A stretch of DNA of 64,000 nucleotides. Origin: an uncultured Ectothiorhodospiraceae bacterium. Its GTDB lineage: Bacteria > Pseudomonadota > Gammaproteobacteria > UBA6429 > Thiohalophilaceae. Positions 49,780 to 59,467 of the stretch are shown here, piece after piece. The notes under the pieces were generated by a model that saw nothing but the letters and a program-made list of their open reading frames with translations, was not told the origin of the DNA and did not search any database. Position 1 is the stretch's first letter. Each line of letters starts with the position of its first letter. The stretch covers positions 17,207-81,206 of the forward strand of contig CAMYOL010000068.1 of NCBI GenBank assembly GCA_947260005.1. Direction: 5' to 3'. Both the position numbers and the translations under genes were made by a program.

Positions 49780-51615
49780 TTATTCGACGGTAACCGATTT
49801 TGCCAGGTTGCGAGGCTGATCAACATCCGTTCCTTTTAACAGTGCAACATAATAAGACAATAGCTGTAGCGGTATAGTTTGAATGATCGGCGATGTCTCA
49901 TCTTCACAGGAGGCGACGTGCAAGACCTTGGTAAATTCATCACCCTTATATTTCAAATCTTCATCAGCAAATACGTAAAGTACACCGCCCCGGGCACGGA
50001 CTTCCTGCAGGTTCGATTTTAATTTATCTAATAATTCATTATTTGGTGCGACCGTGATCACCGGCATTTCAGCATCAACCAGTGCCAGCGGTCCATGCTT
50101 TAGCTCACCGGCAGCATAAGCCTCGGCATGAATATATGATATCTCTTTTAATTTCAATGCCCCTTCCATGGCAATCGGGTAATGCTGTCCACGACCCAGG
50201 AATAAGGCATGATGCTTGTCAGCAAAGTCCTCGGCCATTGCTTCGATGTCTTTATCCATTTCTAAAACTTTTTCAATCTTGGCGGGCAGGGCTTCAAGCT
50301 GTTTGACGATACGTGCCTCTTCATCAGCATCCATACCATGTCGCCGACCCAAGACAATAACCAATAGCATCAAAGCGACAAGTTGCGTGGTAAAGGCCTT
50401 GGTTGATGCCACACCAATCTCTGGACCCGCGCGCGTCATTAATTGCGTATCAGATTCACGAACCAATGAACTTTCCGGTACGTTACAGATCGTCAATGAA
50501 TGCCCGAAGCCATGTTCTTTTGCCAGCCGTAACCCAGCAAGGGTATCCGCTGTTTCTCCTGATTGGGAAATCGTCACAATTAATGAATTAGGATGTACCA
50601 CAGGTTTTCGATAGCGAAATTCACTCGCAACTTCCACGCTACAAGGTAAGCACGCCAGGCTCTCTAACCAATATTTACCGATCAAACCTGCATGATAGCT
50701 CGTACCGCAGGCGACAATATGCACGGCTTGAATCCTGTCAAACACTTCTCCGGCATTGGCTCCAAAACATTCTTCTAATACTTTGTTACCACTGATACGA
50801 CCTTCCAAGGTATCGGCAATCGCCGCACTTTGTTCAAAGATCTCTTTTTGCATGTAGTGACGATATTCACCACGTGTTACTGCGTCCGCAGATAATTCAC
50901 TTTCTTTTATCTCACGCTCAACAACTTTACCTTTCGAATTATAGATAGTGAGTGATTCACGTCGTATATCAGCAATATCGCCTTCTTCCATAAAGATAAA
51001 GCGTTGGGTAACAGGTAATAATGCCGCGACATCCGAGGCAATAAAGTATTCACCAATCCCAATTCCGATCACCAGTGGACTGCCACTGCGCGTAGCGACT
51101 AAACGACCGGGTTCATTTTTGCTAATCACACCCAGCGCATACGCACCTTCTAGCTCATTCAAGGTATCGGTTACGGCTTTGAGTAGATCTTTTTCTTTTA
51201 CGACATGATGTTCAAATAATTGATGCACAATAACTTCGGTATCGGTGTCCGAAGTAAATTCATATCCCTGATGGGTTTGATCGATACGTAATTTTTCATG
51301 ATTTTCAATGATACCGTTGTGTACTACAGCAATAGTATTACGGCAAATATGCGGGTGAGCATTCGATTCGGTTGGCTCACCATGGGTTGCCCAACGAGTA
51401 TGGGCAATGCCGATGTTGGCATGTAATTCATTTTGTTTGATCGCGTTCGCAAGCTGGCTAACCTTCCCCGGCATACGCACCCGATCAAGATTATTTTCTG
51501 TATCCAGAACAGCCACCCCGGCCGAATCATAACCACGATATTCAAGGCGACTAAGCCCTTCAACCAAAATAGGCACCACGTCGCGCTCAGCTACTGCCCC
51601 AACAATACCGCACAT
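49780..51615 (-). CDS. glmS: glucosamine-fructose-6-phosphate aminotransferase (isomerising)
   Basis: A 611-residue enzyme that makes glucosamine-6-phosphate from fructose-6-phosphate and glutamine. The N-terminal glutaminase starts with nucleophile Cys2 ([27 protein letters not shown]). Two SIS sugar-binding domains follow ([47 protein letters not shown]). The C-terminus is the conserved LAKSVTVE. It lies 58 bases downstream of glmU. No glmS ribozyme-like leader was recognised. Confidence 0.98.
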   Translation of the reverse strand: MCGIVGAVAERDVVPILVEGLSRLEYRGYDSAGVAVLDTENNLDRVRMPGKVSQLANAIKQNELHANIGIAHTRWATHGEPTESNAHPHICRNTIAVVHNGIIENHEKLRIDQTHQGYEFTSDTDTEVIVHQLFEHHVVKEKDLLKAVTDTLNELEGAYALGVISKNEPGRLVATRSGSPLVIGIGIGEYFIASDVAALLPVTQRFIFMEEGDIADIRRESLTIYNSKGKVVEREIKESELSADAVTRGEYRHYMQKEIFEQSAAIADTLEGRISGNKVLEECFGANAGEVFDRIQAVHIVACGTSYHAGLIGKYWLESLACLPCSVEVASEFRYRKPVVHPNSLIVTISQSGETADTLAGLRLAKEHGFGHSLTICNVPESSLVRESDTQLMTRAGPEIGVASTKAFTTQLVALMLLVIVLGRRHGMDADEEARIVKQLEALPAKIEKVLEMDKDIEAMAEDFADKHHALFLGRGQHYPIAMEGALKLKEISYIHAEAYAAGELKHGPLALVDAEMPVITVAPNNELLDKLKSNLQEVRARGGVLYVFADEDLKYKGDEFTKVLHVASCEDETSPIIQTIPLQLLSYYVALLKGTDVDQPRNLAKSVTVE

Positions 51616-51673
51616 ACACTTTCTCCATTATTAAACTAACTATCCTCAGCTCATCACCCAAGGAGATATCATT

Positions 51674-53050
51674 CTATTTTTTCTTTTTAGGGCGCTGCCA
51701 TCCGTCAATTGTAGTCTGACGTGTACGAGCCACCGTTAATTTACCATCGGGGGCCTCCCGGGTCAGGACTGTACCCGCACCCAGCGTCGCCTCATCACCT
51801 AACCGAACCGGTGCGACCAGCACACTGTTTGAGCCGGTTGAAGCATTATCACCAATCGTAGTGCGATGTTTATTCGCACCATCATAATTCGCAGTAATGG
51901 TACCCGCACCGATATTTACCCTGGCCCCCATATCGGTATCGCCAATGTAGGTTAAATGATTTACCTTTGAACCCTGGCCGATCACACTGTTTTTAACTTC
52001 AACAAAATTACCGATGTGATTGTCACCTTTAAGATCTGCGCCCGGTCGTAAACGAGAGTAGGGACCGATCAGGCACTTATCACCAACGCATGCATTATCG
52101 ATAACACACATCGCTTGAATCTGAACACCTTCCCCAATCACACTATCACGAATAACACAGTTAGGACCGATGTAAACATCATCGGCAATTTCAACATGGC
52201 CTTCCAAAACAACATTGGCATCTAAGGTCACATCTTTACCAACTTTTATTTGCCCGCGAACATCTAGTCGCCCGGGATCAATTACCGTCACTCCTTGCTC
52301 CATGAGTTGCTCGGCTTGTTCACGCTGATAAGCACGCTCTAGATACGCGAGTTGGCTGCGACTATTAACGCCTAATACTTCGTCTTCACCAGCAGGGTGG
52401 GCCGCATGCACATCAACCCCATCGGCCACGGCCATGGCAATAATGTCCGTTAAGTAGTATTCATCTTGTGCGTTGTTGTTTTCTAATTGACTCAACCAGG
52501 ATTTCAACAACCGACCTTGCACAGCAAGAATACCGGTATTGATCTCACTAATCTTAAGCTGTTCGGCACTGGCATCCTTTTGCTCAACAATTGACTGGAT
52601 GGAACCCGAAGCATCACGCACGATACGACCATAGCCATGTGGATCATCAAGATGCACAGTTAAGATAGCCAACGCATTTCCCGACGTTTTGGCTATCAAT
52701 TCAAATAAAGTAGCAGATTGTATTAACGGTACATCGCCATACAACACGAGAACAATATGATCATCATTGATATGCGGGCTTGCCTGATCGACCGCATGTC
52801 CGGTACCCAGTTGTTCTTTTTGTTCGACCCAAATTACTGGCTCATCCGCGAGACGATTTTTAACTAACTCGCCACCATGACCGTAAACGACCACAGTCTG
52901 TTGGGCTTTTAGTTCGGCGGCCGTATGGATAACATGGCTCAATAATGGTTTTGCGCCGATTGGGTGTAGTACCTTCGGCAAATTAGATTTCATCCGTGTG
53001 CCTTGCCCTGCGGCAAGAATAATCACACTTACATGTGCTGGCTCAGTCAT
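51674..53050 (-). CDS. glmU: bifunctional GlcNAc-1-P uridyltransferase / glucosamine-1-P acetyltransferase
   Basis: A 458-residue enzyme that completes UDP-GlcNAc synthesis. The N-terminal pyrophosphorylase shows ILAAGQGTRMKSNLPKVLHPIG and YGDVPLI; the C-terminal left-handed beta-helix (hexapeptide repeats such as IGPNCVIRDSVIGEGVQI) carries the acetyltransferase, with NFVEVKNSVIGQGSKVNHL and the catalytic His region AGTITANYDGANKHRT. It forms an operon with glmS downstream and follows the FKBP gene by 26 bases. Confidence 0.98.
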   Translation of the reverse strand: MTEPAHVSVIILAAGQGTRMKSNLPKVLHPIGAKPLLSHVIHTAAELKAQQTVVVYGHGGELVKNRLADEPVIWVEQKEQLGTGHAVDQASPHINDDHIVLVLYGDVPLIQSATLFELIAKTSGNALAILTVHLDDPHGYGRIVRDASGSIQSIVEQKDASAEQLKISEINTGILAVQGRLLKSWLSQLENNNAQDEYYLTDIIAMAVADGVDVHAAHPAGEDEVLGVNSRSQLAYLERAYQREQAEQLMEQGVTVIDPGRLDVRGQIKVGKDVTLDANVVLEGHVEIADDVYIGPNCVIRDSVIGEGVQIQAMCVIDNACVGDKCLIGPYSRLRPGADLKGDNHIGNFVEVKNSVIGQGSKVNHLTYIGDTDMGARVNIGAGTITANYDGANKHRTTIGDNASTGSNSVLVAPVRLGDEATLGAGTVLTREAPDGKLTVARTRQTTIDGWQRPKKKK

Positions 53051-53076
53051 TATTCATTCTTCAGTCTTTATTACGT

Positions 53077-53580
53077 TTATTGCATCGTCATAGGGCCTTG
53101 CGCATCGATCACCTCACCAGAACTGACTTCTTGTGCAGTTGCATCCCGAACACCGACGATGGTCATTCGAAACACTACGGTTTTACCTGCAAAAGGGTGA
53201 TTGGCATCAAGCGTGACTTCCCCGTTTTCAATCTTGGTCACCTTCATGGTGATGGTTTCACCTTCTTCATTTTCGAACATCGCCTCAGCGCCAATCTGAC
53301 AATATTCATCTGGTACGTTTTCAACCTTTTCGACATGCATTAATTCCGGATCGGGATAACCAAAGCCTTCTTCGGGTGAAAGGGTCACCGCGATCATATC
53401 ACCAACCTTTGCTCCCTCCATCGCGCGCTCAGCAGCCGGATACATTTTGCCATCCACACCATGAATATAGGACATCGGCAAATCAGACTGCTCCAGGACC
53501 GCTTCATCCTTGTCATCTTGGATAATATAAGTGAATGTGACAACCTTATGGGTGGTCACAATTTGTTCGCTTTGTGGCAT
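53077..53580 (-). CDS. FKBP-type peptidyl-prolyl isomerase, SlyD-like
   Basis: A 167-residue cytoplasmic FKBP. The fold shows VTFTYIIQDDKDEAVLEQS, PMSYIHGVDGKMYPAAERAM, GDMIAVTLSPEEGFGYPDP and, after an insert-in-flap segment (DPELMHVEKVENVPDEY...ITMKVTKIENGEVTLDANHP), the closing strand FRMTIVGVRDA. Unlike E. coli SlyD, the C-terminus lacks the His/Cys-rich metal tail. It assists folding by prolyl cis/trans isomerisation. Upstream of glmU. Confidence 0.9.
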   Translation of the reverse strand: MPQSEQIVTTHKVVTFTYIIQDDKDEAVLEQSDLPMSYIHGVDGKMYPAAERAMEGAKVGDMIAVTLSPEEGFGYPDPELMHVEKVENVPDEYCQIGAEAMFENEEGETITMKVTKIENGEVTLDANHPFAGKTVVFRMTIVGVRDATAQEVSSGEVIDAQGPMTMQ

Positions 53581-53773
53581 AGCCTCGATTCTTTCTTATA
53601 TATATGCAGTACAGTGAACTACATGTTAGCGGGATAATTGATAAAATGCATTAAGTATCAACAGCTTATATTCTTACGATGTGCGATATCACAGCACGCG
53701 CATTATGCCATTTTATCGGGCCGGACAAACCCCTTATTAACAAATATTTATGAAACTCAGTAGCATAAAAAAA

Positions 53774-53801
53774 GACCCGGATTCGGGGGAGAATCTGGGT
53801 C
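53774..53801 (-). terminator. terminator after the DUF5666 gene
   Basis: The 11-bp stem GACCCAGATTC / GAATCCGGGTC (minus-strand reading, one G-T pair) with a 6-base loop is followed by a T7 run (A-run 53767-53773 on the plus strand), about 60 bases past the stop. Confidence 0.85.
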
Positions 53802-53860
53802 GTAAGGGAGGTCACTATCCAAGCGACCTTATGGTGCTCTTTTAAATATTTACTGGCTAA

Positions 53861-55126
53861 CTATGCCGGTTGTGCCATTACCATGTCTTCACGCTCGATC
53901 TTAACGGCCGTGTAAGTACCATCGCCATTATCAATCGCATAAACTTCAATGTAATCACCACTCATTAAGTCGGAAAGATTAAAGTGAGTGTCCGCCACCA
54001 TGTCGTTATCACGTGAATCATGCATCAGGGTATCGTTGTTAACCATGATCATCGTGCCATCCATCAATGTGATGGTTCCAATATTTGTATCACTGCTGAC
54101 AATGGTGTCTATCGTGTCGTGAAACTCAACATGTTCACTTTCTGATTCTTCGCGTTCTATCTCGTGAGCAATTAAGTTACCGTTATCATCAAAGTAAGCT
54201 TCTACTTCGACTTCATCTCCAACCGCCAAAGGACCCTGGCCATCGTTTTCAATTTCTGTCTCGTCGGTAATCATCACGACTTCACTGTTAACCGTAATCG
54301 TGTCCGCGCCGATGGCCATAATGATACCGCTAAATTCATACTCATCATCCTCATAACCTTCGTGCCCGATCGAACCATCATCTTCCTGCTCAACCTTTGA
54401 AGCTATCAAAACGTTGTTGTCATCAAGACCTAGAGTACTTTTGACTTCGACATAGATATCGTTATCGATGCCATTAGGGAGATCAGACAATATTGCATCT
54501 GCATAATTGACCGTCATCGTGCCAATATCAAATTCCGATGTTGACTCAGAATGATTCATCACCACCCCTTTTACTTCAATGCCTTCATCGTGATCCGCTA
54601 AATAAGATGCCAAATCGAGCGCCTCTACCTCGATGCGCGTGGCGGTAATCGCCCCCATTCCAGAAGAATAACCACTGACTTCGATAATGTGGCCTGGCTG
54701 AATCATGGTGACATCGGTAATACTGGCAACATCACTTTCAAAAATAGTCTCATTGGTTACCGTAACGGTGTAACCCATCACATCGATGGTGCTAGCTGCA
54801 ACATCAACAGCGGTCACAATGCCTTCAAGATCATCATCATGACTAATTGAAGCCGCATGACCATTGTCATCTTCAACCACGGTCACCATCATACCGGTAC
54901 GTAGATCAGATTCATCGGCTACTTCGTCTTCTATATATATGTCGGCGTTATCGGTATCGTAGCGATTGCCATTTACGTAAACACTACCAAAAGCAGTAAT
55001 AGGGCCCGTTGTGCTGCGCGATGTAGTCGTATCCGCAGAACCTGAATCACCGCCGCCGCCACAGGCAGAAATGGTCATAAAAGAGGAAAAAACTGTGATT
55101 ACCCCAAAGCGTAATTTTATATTCAT
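53861..55126 (-). CDS. acidic lipoprotein with repeated DUF5666 domains
   Basis: A 421-residue lipoprotein: the signal sequence ends in ISACGGGGDSG. The mature part is very rich in Asp/Glu and made of about five small beta-barrel repeats of the DUF5666 type, each with a pattern like GxVTAVDVAASTIDVMG...GHIIEVSGY...ATRIE. Examples lie near residues 41-95, 95-170, 170-250, 255-320 and 325-415. Function is unknown. GGAG precedes the ATG at 55126. The nearest gene on the right is divergent; it is a single-gene unit with its own terminator. Confidence 0.82.
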   Translation of the reverse strand: MNIKLRFGVITVFSSFMTISACGGGGDSGSADTTTSRSTTGPITAFGSVYVNGNRYDTDNADIYIEDEVADESDLRTGMMVTVVEDDNGHAASISHDDDLEGIVTAVDVAASTIDVMGYTVTVTNETIFESDVASITDVTMIQPGHIIEVSGYSSGMGAITATRIEVEALDLASYLADHDEGIEVKGVVMNHSESTSEFDIGTMTVNYADAILSDLPNGIDNDIYVEVKSTLGLDDNNVLIASKVEQEDDGSIGHEGYEDDEYEFSGIIMAIGADTITVNSEVVMITDETEIENDGQGPLAVGDEVEVEAYFDDNGNLIAHEIEREESESEHVEFHDTIDTIVSSDTNIGTITLMDGTMIMVNNDTLMHDSRDNDMVADTHFNLSDLMSGDYIEVYAIDNGDGTYTAVKIEREDMVMAQPA

Positions 55127-55509
55127 GATCGTCTCCTTATTCGTCTCGATCTATTTCTCTAGCTGACATTACGTCTAACTTAATACACGTCCATAAATTG
55201 GAAAGGGTTGCAAAAAAATGTGGATGATTTCACACAAATAAAAAGGGTGGTTAACCGTTAACTAAATTAGGCTAAAAAGTAAGGGAATTATAAAACGATA
55301 TGAGTTTCGACAATGAGCTTATGCCAATGGCGATATACCGCACATACTATATATGTAGTACGGTGACCGAAAGGTTTTACAAGTGATTGATTTTTTTACT
55401 AACTGAGCTTCTGACAACACTACTGAGCAATAACTGCTAAGAAATTTATTGGGCTGCAGCTTTTAGCCGAGATCTTTGCAAAATCCACTCACATTAAGTA
55501 GAAACATGC
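55127..55509. other. divergent intergenic region between DUF5666 and TauE genes
   Basis: 383 AT-rich bases probably holding two promoters. A palindromic site TACTATATATGTAGTA (55345-55360) and a GGTTAACCGTTAAC stretch (about 55251-55264) are visible; no ORF is supported. Confidence 0.4.
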
Positions 55510-56244
55510 ATGTTTGAACAATTTACCTTGCTCGAAATATTTTTAACTGGCCTACTTTTTATCTGGACCGGCTTTGTACGCAGTGGCCTTGGCTTTGGTG
55601 GTGCGGCACTGGGCTTGCCGTTGATGTTTTTCCTCGACGATCGGGCCCTGTACTGGCTGCCCATGATCGGCGTGCACTTGTTATTTTTCACCAGCTTAAC
55701 GCTGCGCACTCGATTAAAAGATGTCGATTGGGCCTATCTCGGAAAATCACTCGTTTATCTACTTCCGCCATTGATAGTCGGCGTGTTTGGTTTGCTTAAC
55801 CTACCCAACAAATGGCTCGTCACTTTTGTTTATTTGATTACCTTTATTTATGCAGTCACCTGGTTAATGAATTGGGTAATCCAGAGTAACAATACCTGGC
55901 TGGATCGCTTTTTACTAATCACTGGGGGTTATGTCGCCGGAACATCACTGACCGGTGCACCATTGATCGTTGCTGTATTCATTCGCCACGTTAGCAGCGC
56001 ACAACTCCGTAACACACTCTTTGTACTCTGGTTTTTTATCGTCAGCATTAAAATGACGACCTTTGTCATACTGGATGTAGAAATGCATTTTTATTCTGCC
56101 TTGGCCCTGATCCCGGTCGCCGCGATTGGACATTACCTTGGCCTTAAAGTACATGACAAAATCCTGCAAAATGATCAACTCTTCAAACGTGTGATTGGTG
56201 GTGTCCTTATTTTGATCTGTTTGCTTGGCTTTTATCACATTTAA
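55510..56244 (+). CDS. TauE/SafE (TSUP) family permease
   Basis: A 244-residue membrane protein with about seven to eight helices. The N-terminal half carries the family motif RSGLGFGGAALGLPLMFF and the second half the related TSLTGAPLIVAVFIRHV. TSUP proteins export sulfite, sulfoacetate or similar anions or move thiosulfate; the substrate here is unknown. A single gene followed by repeat-rich sequence. Confidence 0.88.
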   Translation: MFEQFTLLEIFLTGLLFIWTGFVRSGLGFGGAALGLPLMFFLDDRALYWLPMIGVHLLFFTSLTLRTRLKDVDWAYLGKSLVYLLPPLIVGVFGLLNLPNKWLVTFVYLITFIYAVTWLMNWVIQSNNTWLDRFLLITGGYVAGTSLTGAPLIVAVFIRHVSSAQLRNTLFVLWFFIVSIKMTTFVILDVEMHFYSALALIPVAAIGHYLGLKVHDKILQNDQLFKRVIGGVLILICLLGFYHI

Positions 56245-56311
56245 TTCTTTACGTTTTTATACCACACCACCCCCTAAACCCTGTCTAAAGATTACCGTCA
56301 CTCCTTTAACC

Positions 56312-56591
56312 CCGTCATTCCCGCGAAGGCGGGAATCCATTTCTATCCGTTTCCACTCGCTCTCTGATTCCGTCATACCCGCGAACGCCTACACGGAGAA
56401 GGTGAGACTGGAGGTCGAGAAGCTGGCCTGGGCCACGTAGGCGGTAGGGCGAAGCAAGAGCCAGAGCCGAAGCAAGAATCCATTTCTTTCCGCTATGACT
56501 TCGTCATACCCGCAGGGCACTTTTCCCGCGAACGCCTACACGGACCTAGGCGGTAGGGCGAAGCAGGAGCCAGAGCCGAGGCGGGAATCCA
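56312..56591. repeat. mosaic of dRS3-like and longer degenerate intergenic repeats
   Basis: A clean unit CCGTCATTCCCGCGAAGGCGGGAATCCA lies at 56312-56339 and contains the dRS3-type inverted repeat ATTCCC-N8-GGGAAT. Two longer related units follow, about 56370-56485 and 56501-56591; both contain GCGAACGCCTACACGGA and TAGGCGGTAGGGCGAAGCA plus AGAGCCAGAGCCGA, and end in GAATCCA. The first carries an extra segment between them. Confidence 0.8.
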
Positions 56592-56599
56592 CCTATATA

Positions 56600-56630
56600 A
56601 AGTTTACAATCAAAAAGTATATGTAAACTT
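56600..56630 (+). promoter_or_regulatory. inverted repeat AAGTTTACA-N13-TGTAAACTT before the VWA gene
   Basis: A 9-bp perfect inverted repeat 128 bases upstream of the VWA start. It could be an operator or a weak hairpin; its AT-rich context also supplies -10-like sequences. No regulator can be assigned. Confidence 0.4.
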
Positions 56631-56757
56631 TGTGTAAAGTTCGACTAAAAGCTTTTACACCTTTTCGTCTACTTCTTTGTTAGGACACTACCTATGCTGT
56701 GTTCAGAAGCTAAACATCAATATGACCACCCGAACCGATACAACAAGGAGTTTAGAC

Positions 56758-57972
56758 ATGAAATTATTTAAAAAAATGAACGTGCCCGGATTACTCACCG
56801 TCGCGGCCATTGCTGTGCCGATCAGCATGGCGGCACTGGCGATACACGCCAGTCAACGCTATGCCGCTAATAACCAGGAGGTATCATTAAAACCACCTGT
56901 CATCCTGAAACCCGGACAAGTAACCCACCAACCAAAAATCCAACTAGCGATCCTATTAGACACCAGCAGCAGTATGAGTGGCTTAATCGATCAATCACGC
57001 CAACAAATCTGGCAGGTTGTGAACGAATTTTCCGAGGCCACCCAGAATGGGGTAAAACCCGTTTTAGAAGTCGCCGTATTTGAATATGGCAATTCAAACT
57101 TAAATAATGAAAATGGCTATATTCGAAAAGTTTCCGCGCTAACATCGGAGCTCGACCAAGTATCCGAAGCCTTATTTTCACTCACTACCAATGGCGGTGA
57201 AGAATATTGCGGTTATGTTATCAACACCGCAGTAAATGATTTGAACTGGAGCGATTCAAAGAACGATATCAAATCAATTTTCATTGCCGGCAACGAACCC
57301 TTCACCCAGGGACCGGTACCGTTCAGAAAAGCGATTGCCAAAGCAAAGAAAAAAGGCATCGTCGTTAACACCATTCATGCCGGTAATCACCAACAAGGCA
57401 TGAAAACGGGCTGGAAGGATGGCGCTGTGCTCGCAGGGGGTAATTTCATGAGCATCAACCACAACCACCAGGTCGTGCATATCAATGCCCCGCAAGACAA
57501 ACGCCTGGCGGAACTCAACAGCCAACTCAATAAAACTTACATTCCCTATGGAGCAGAAGGCAAAAAAAAATCTGAACGTCAGGCAATGCAAGACAAAAAC
57601 TCGAGTTCTGTGTCAGCGGGTTTACTTGCCAAGCGTGCCAGTTCAAAAGCCTCAAGCCATTATCGTAATTCACAGTGGGACCTGGTCGATGCAGAGAAAG
57701 AGGGCAAAGTCGATTTAGACAACATTGATGAAAAAGAACTGCCGGAAAAAATGCGCACAATGAGTAAAGATGAGCGTAAGAACCATATCAAACAAATCTC
57801 TGGAAAACGCAAAGAGATCCAGCAAGAAATTCTGATGTTAAGCAAACAACGTAATGACTTCGTAACAAAAGAAAAGTCAAAACAGGCGAAAAAAAATGTT
57901 AACACTATGGAAGAAGCATTAACCACTGCCATTCGTAGCCAGGCAAAACAAAAAAACTTTGACTTAAACTAA
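56758..57972 (+). CDS. von Willebrand factor type A domain protein
   Basis: A 404-residue protein. GGAG precedes ATG 56758. A membrane-anchor or signal segment (about 10-30, LLTVAAIAVPISMAALAI) is followed by a VWA domain with MIDAS motif DTSSSMSG (Asp near 64), then TNGGEEYCG and IFIAGNEPFTQGP, which resemble known bacterial exported VWA proteins. The C-terminal 150 residues are lysine-rich and helical (KRKEIQQEILMLSKQRNDF), a likely coiled coil. Metal-dependent protein binding is the usual role of the domain; no partner gene is adjacent. Confidence 0.87.
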   Translation: MKLFKKMNVPGLLTVAAIAVPISMAALAIHASQRYAANNQEVSLKPPVILKPGQVTHQPKIQLAILLDTSSSMSGLIDQSRQQIWQVVNEFSEATQNGVKPVLEVAVFEYGNSNLNNENGYIRKVSALTSELDQVSEALFSLTTNGGEEYCGYVINTAVNDLNWSDSKNDIKSIFIAGNEPFTQGPVPFRKAIAKAKKKGIVVNTIHAGNHQQGMKTGWKDGAVLAGGNFMSINHNHQVVHINAPQDKRLAELNSQLNKTYIPYGAEGKKKSERQAMQDKNSSSVSAGLLAKRASSKASSHYRNSQWDLVDAEKEGKVDLDNIDEKELPEKMRTMSKDERKNHIKQISGKRKEIQQEILMLSKQRNDFVTKEKSKQAKKNVNTMEEALTTAIRSQAKQKNFDLN

Positions 57973-58407
57973 TCAAAGTTAAACAAACTGGAAATTAAGT
58001 TTATCGGTCATTAGGGTGAGCTGGGTGCAAAACCCAGCTCGGCAATCAGCACCCAGACAGCGCCTCACGATTGCCAACTCTCTCTAGCCCTAATGACCTT
58101 TTCTTTCCCGCCTGTAAATACATTCCTAAATTCAATGTAAGATATATCGTGTGTTTACGTTTTTTTCAAAACATTAATAATTAACTGATTTATTATATAA
58201 TTTTATCTTCTTGATTTTCATACGAATACACTAATTCAAAAATTAACCCGACATTTTTACCGGGTAACACATATGTTATATTCAATACAAACTCTGTAAG
58301 CTGTCGATAAAATTAAATACAAAAAACTATCTGGAAAAAAGTTCGTGTTAGAATTTGAATTTAGCCTGGTGAATTATAGTTAAGGCTCATAAATAAAGAG
58401 ACAAATT
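57973..58407. other. intergenic region with a branched inverted-repeat structure
   Basis: 435 bases without a supported gene. The structured element lies at 58006-58098; the remaining 300 bases are AT-rich and probably include the DUF1003 promoter. Confidence 0.5.
58006..58098 (+). ncRNA. candidate branched RNA structure (three-way junction)
   Basis: An outer 11-bp stem GGTCATTAGGG (58006-58016) / CCCTAATGACC (58088-58098) encloses two hairpins: GAGCTGGGT / ACCCAGCTC (58018-58040) and GGCAATC / GATTGCC (58041-58075). CTGGGTGC (58021-58028) can pair instead with GCACCCAG (58049-58056), so two folds are possible. The plus strand ends in CTTTTCTTT, terminator-like. It starts 33 bases after the VWA stop. 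It may be an elaborate terminator, a 3' UTR RNA or a small repeat element. Confidence 0.5.
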
Positions 58408-58914
58408 ATGGAAGAGAATATAAATAATCTAGCTGAAGAGCACCTGGGCTCAGCATACAAAGACCTTGAGGTAGTGGAGCAAAAAGTAATCGAAAGCATT
58501 GTTGAATCTGAGCCTATAGCAGAAAATATTAATGAAATATTTCATGAACAGCTATCCTTTGGCCAACGCTTGGCTGATAAAATCTCGGCATTTGGTGGCT
58601 CATGGACATTCATAATAATTTTTTTAACCATTCTAGTAACATGGATGGCTGTTAACTCCTTCTATCTAGTTAGTCCCAAAGAACCTTTTGATCCATATCC
58701 ATACATATTATTAAACCTTATACTTTCAACAATAGCGGCATTACAAGCGCCAGTAATAATGATGTCACAAAACAGGCAAACCCAAAAAGACAGGTTGGAC
58801 ATAACTGAAAACTACAAGGTTAGCCTAAAAACTGATTTAGAGATTACACGTCTACATAAAAAAATTGATGAACTAACATTATTAGTATCTTCGAATAATT
58901 CTGTAAATGAATAG
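58408..58914 (+). CDS. DUF1003 membrane protein
   Basis: A 168-residue protein with an acidic N-terminus, a FGQRLADKISAFGGSWTFII block, two membrane helices (about 68-86 and 98-120), QAPVIMMSQNRQTQKDR and a C-terminal coiled coil. These are hallmarks of DUF1003 proteins, whose function is not established. Base composition is AT-rich. Single gene. Confidence 0.87.
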   Translation: MEENINNLAEEHLGSAYKDLEVVEQKVIESIVESEPIAENINEIFHEQLSFGQRLADKISAFGGSWTFIIIFLTILVTWMAVNSFYLVSPKEPFDPYPYILLNLILSTIAALQAPVIMMSQNRQTQKDRLDITENYKVSLKTDLEITRLHKKIDELTLLVSSNNSVNE

Positions 58915-59068
58915 CCTTAATATCAACTTTGAACTGTAACGAAAATAGTTAACTATAAAAACATAAATTACAAGCATAAATTTAGAGGTATACCAATGGA
59001 GAAAAAAAATATTTAAAGATTAATATTTTTATTTTACCAATAAACTCCTAAAAAAACGGAGATCTAAT

Positions 59069-59449
59069 ATGCCAACAATCATGATTGCTGCAGGAATTCT
59101 TGCACTGCTTGTCAGTATTGTTCATTCGGTTTTGGGAGAAATCCTAATCTTTCGACATTTGCGCGATGGCAGCCTGATTCCTACAATGTCAGCGCCACCA
59201 CTCAGGAGGCGGCACATCCGAATTATTTGGGCGACCTGGCACCTGGCAACTGTGTTTGGGCTGTCGTTCGGGGTTGTCCTGCTGCAACTCGCTTCTGAAC
59301 CCAATGGCCTTGCGCTTCAGACACTTATCAAGAATGCTGCTATCTTTGCATTCCTGGGAGGTTCGTTACTCGTGTTGATTAGCACCAGTGGTCGGCATCC
59401 TGGTTGGATTGGGCTTTTGGGAGTCGCTGCTCTCGTATGGTTGAGTTAA
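59069..59449 (+). CDS. small polytopic membrane protein of unknown function
   Basis: A 126-residue protein with four likely helices (about 3-24, 55-75, 85-104, 108-126) and a basic loop PPLRRRHIR. CGGAG precedes the ATG at 59069. It is richer in G+C than the flanking DNA, hinting at a different origin. I do not recognise a family. Confidence 0.65.
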   Translation: MPTIMIAAGILALLVSIVHSVLGEILIFRHLRDGSLIPTMSAPPLRRRHIRIIWATWHLATVFGLSFGVVLLQLASEPNGLALQTLIKNAAIFAFLGGSLLVLISTSGRHPGWIGLLGVAALVWLS

Positions 59450-59467
59450 GCGTCCGTGGTAATCATA

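Noticed and set aside
51616..51673. glmU-glmS gap considered as a glmS ribozyme
   Set aside because: Only 58 bases, too short for the ribozyme, which is known from Firmicutes.
56312..56591. Repeat chain considered as a CRISPR array
   Set aside because: Units vary in length and have no uniform spacers; no cas genes are near.
58006..58098. Branched element considered as an integron attC site
   Set aside because: The conserved attC end motifs (RYYYAAC / GTTRRRY) are not present and no integrase is nearby.
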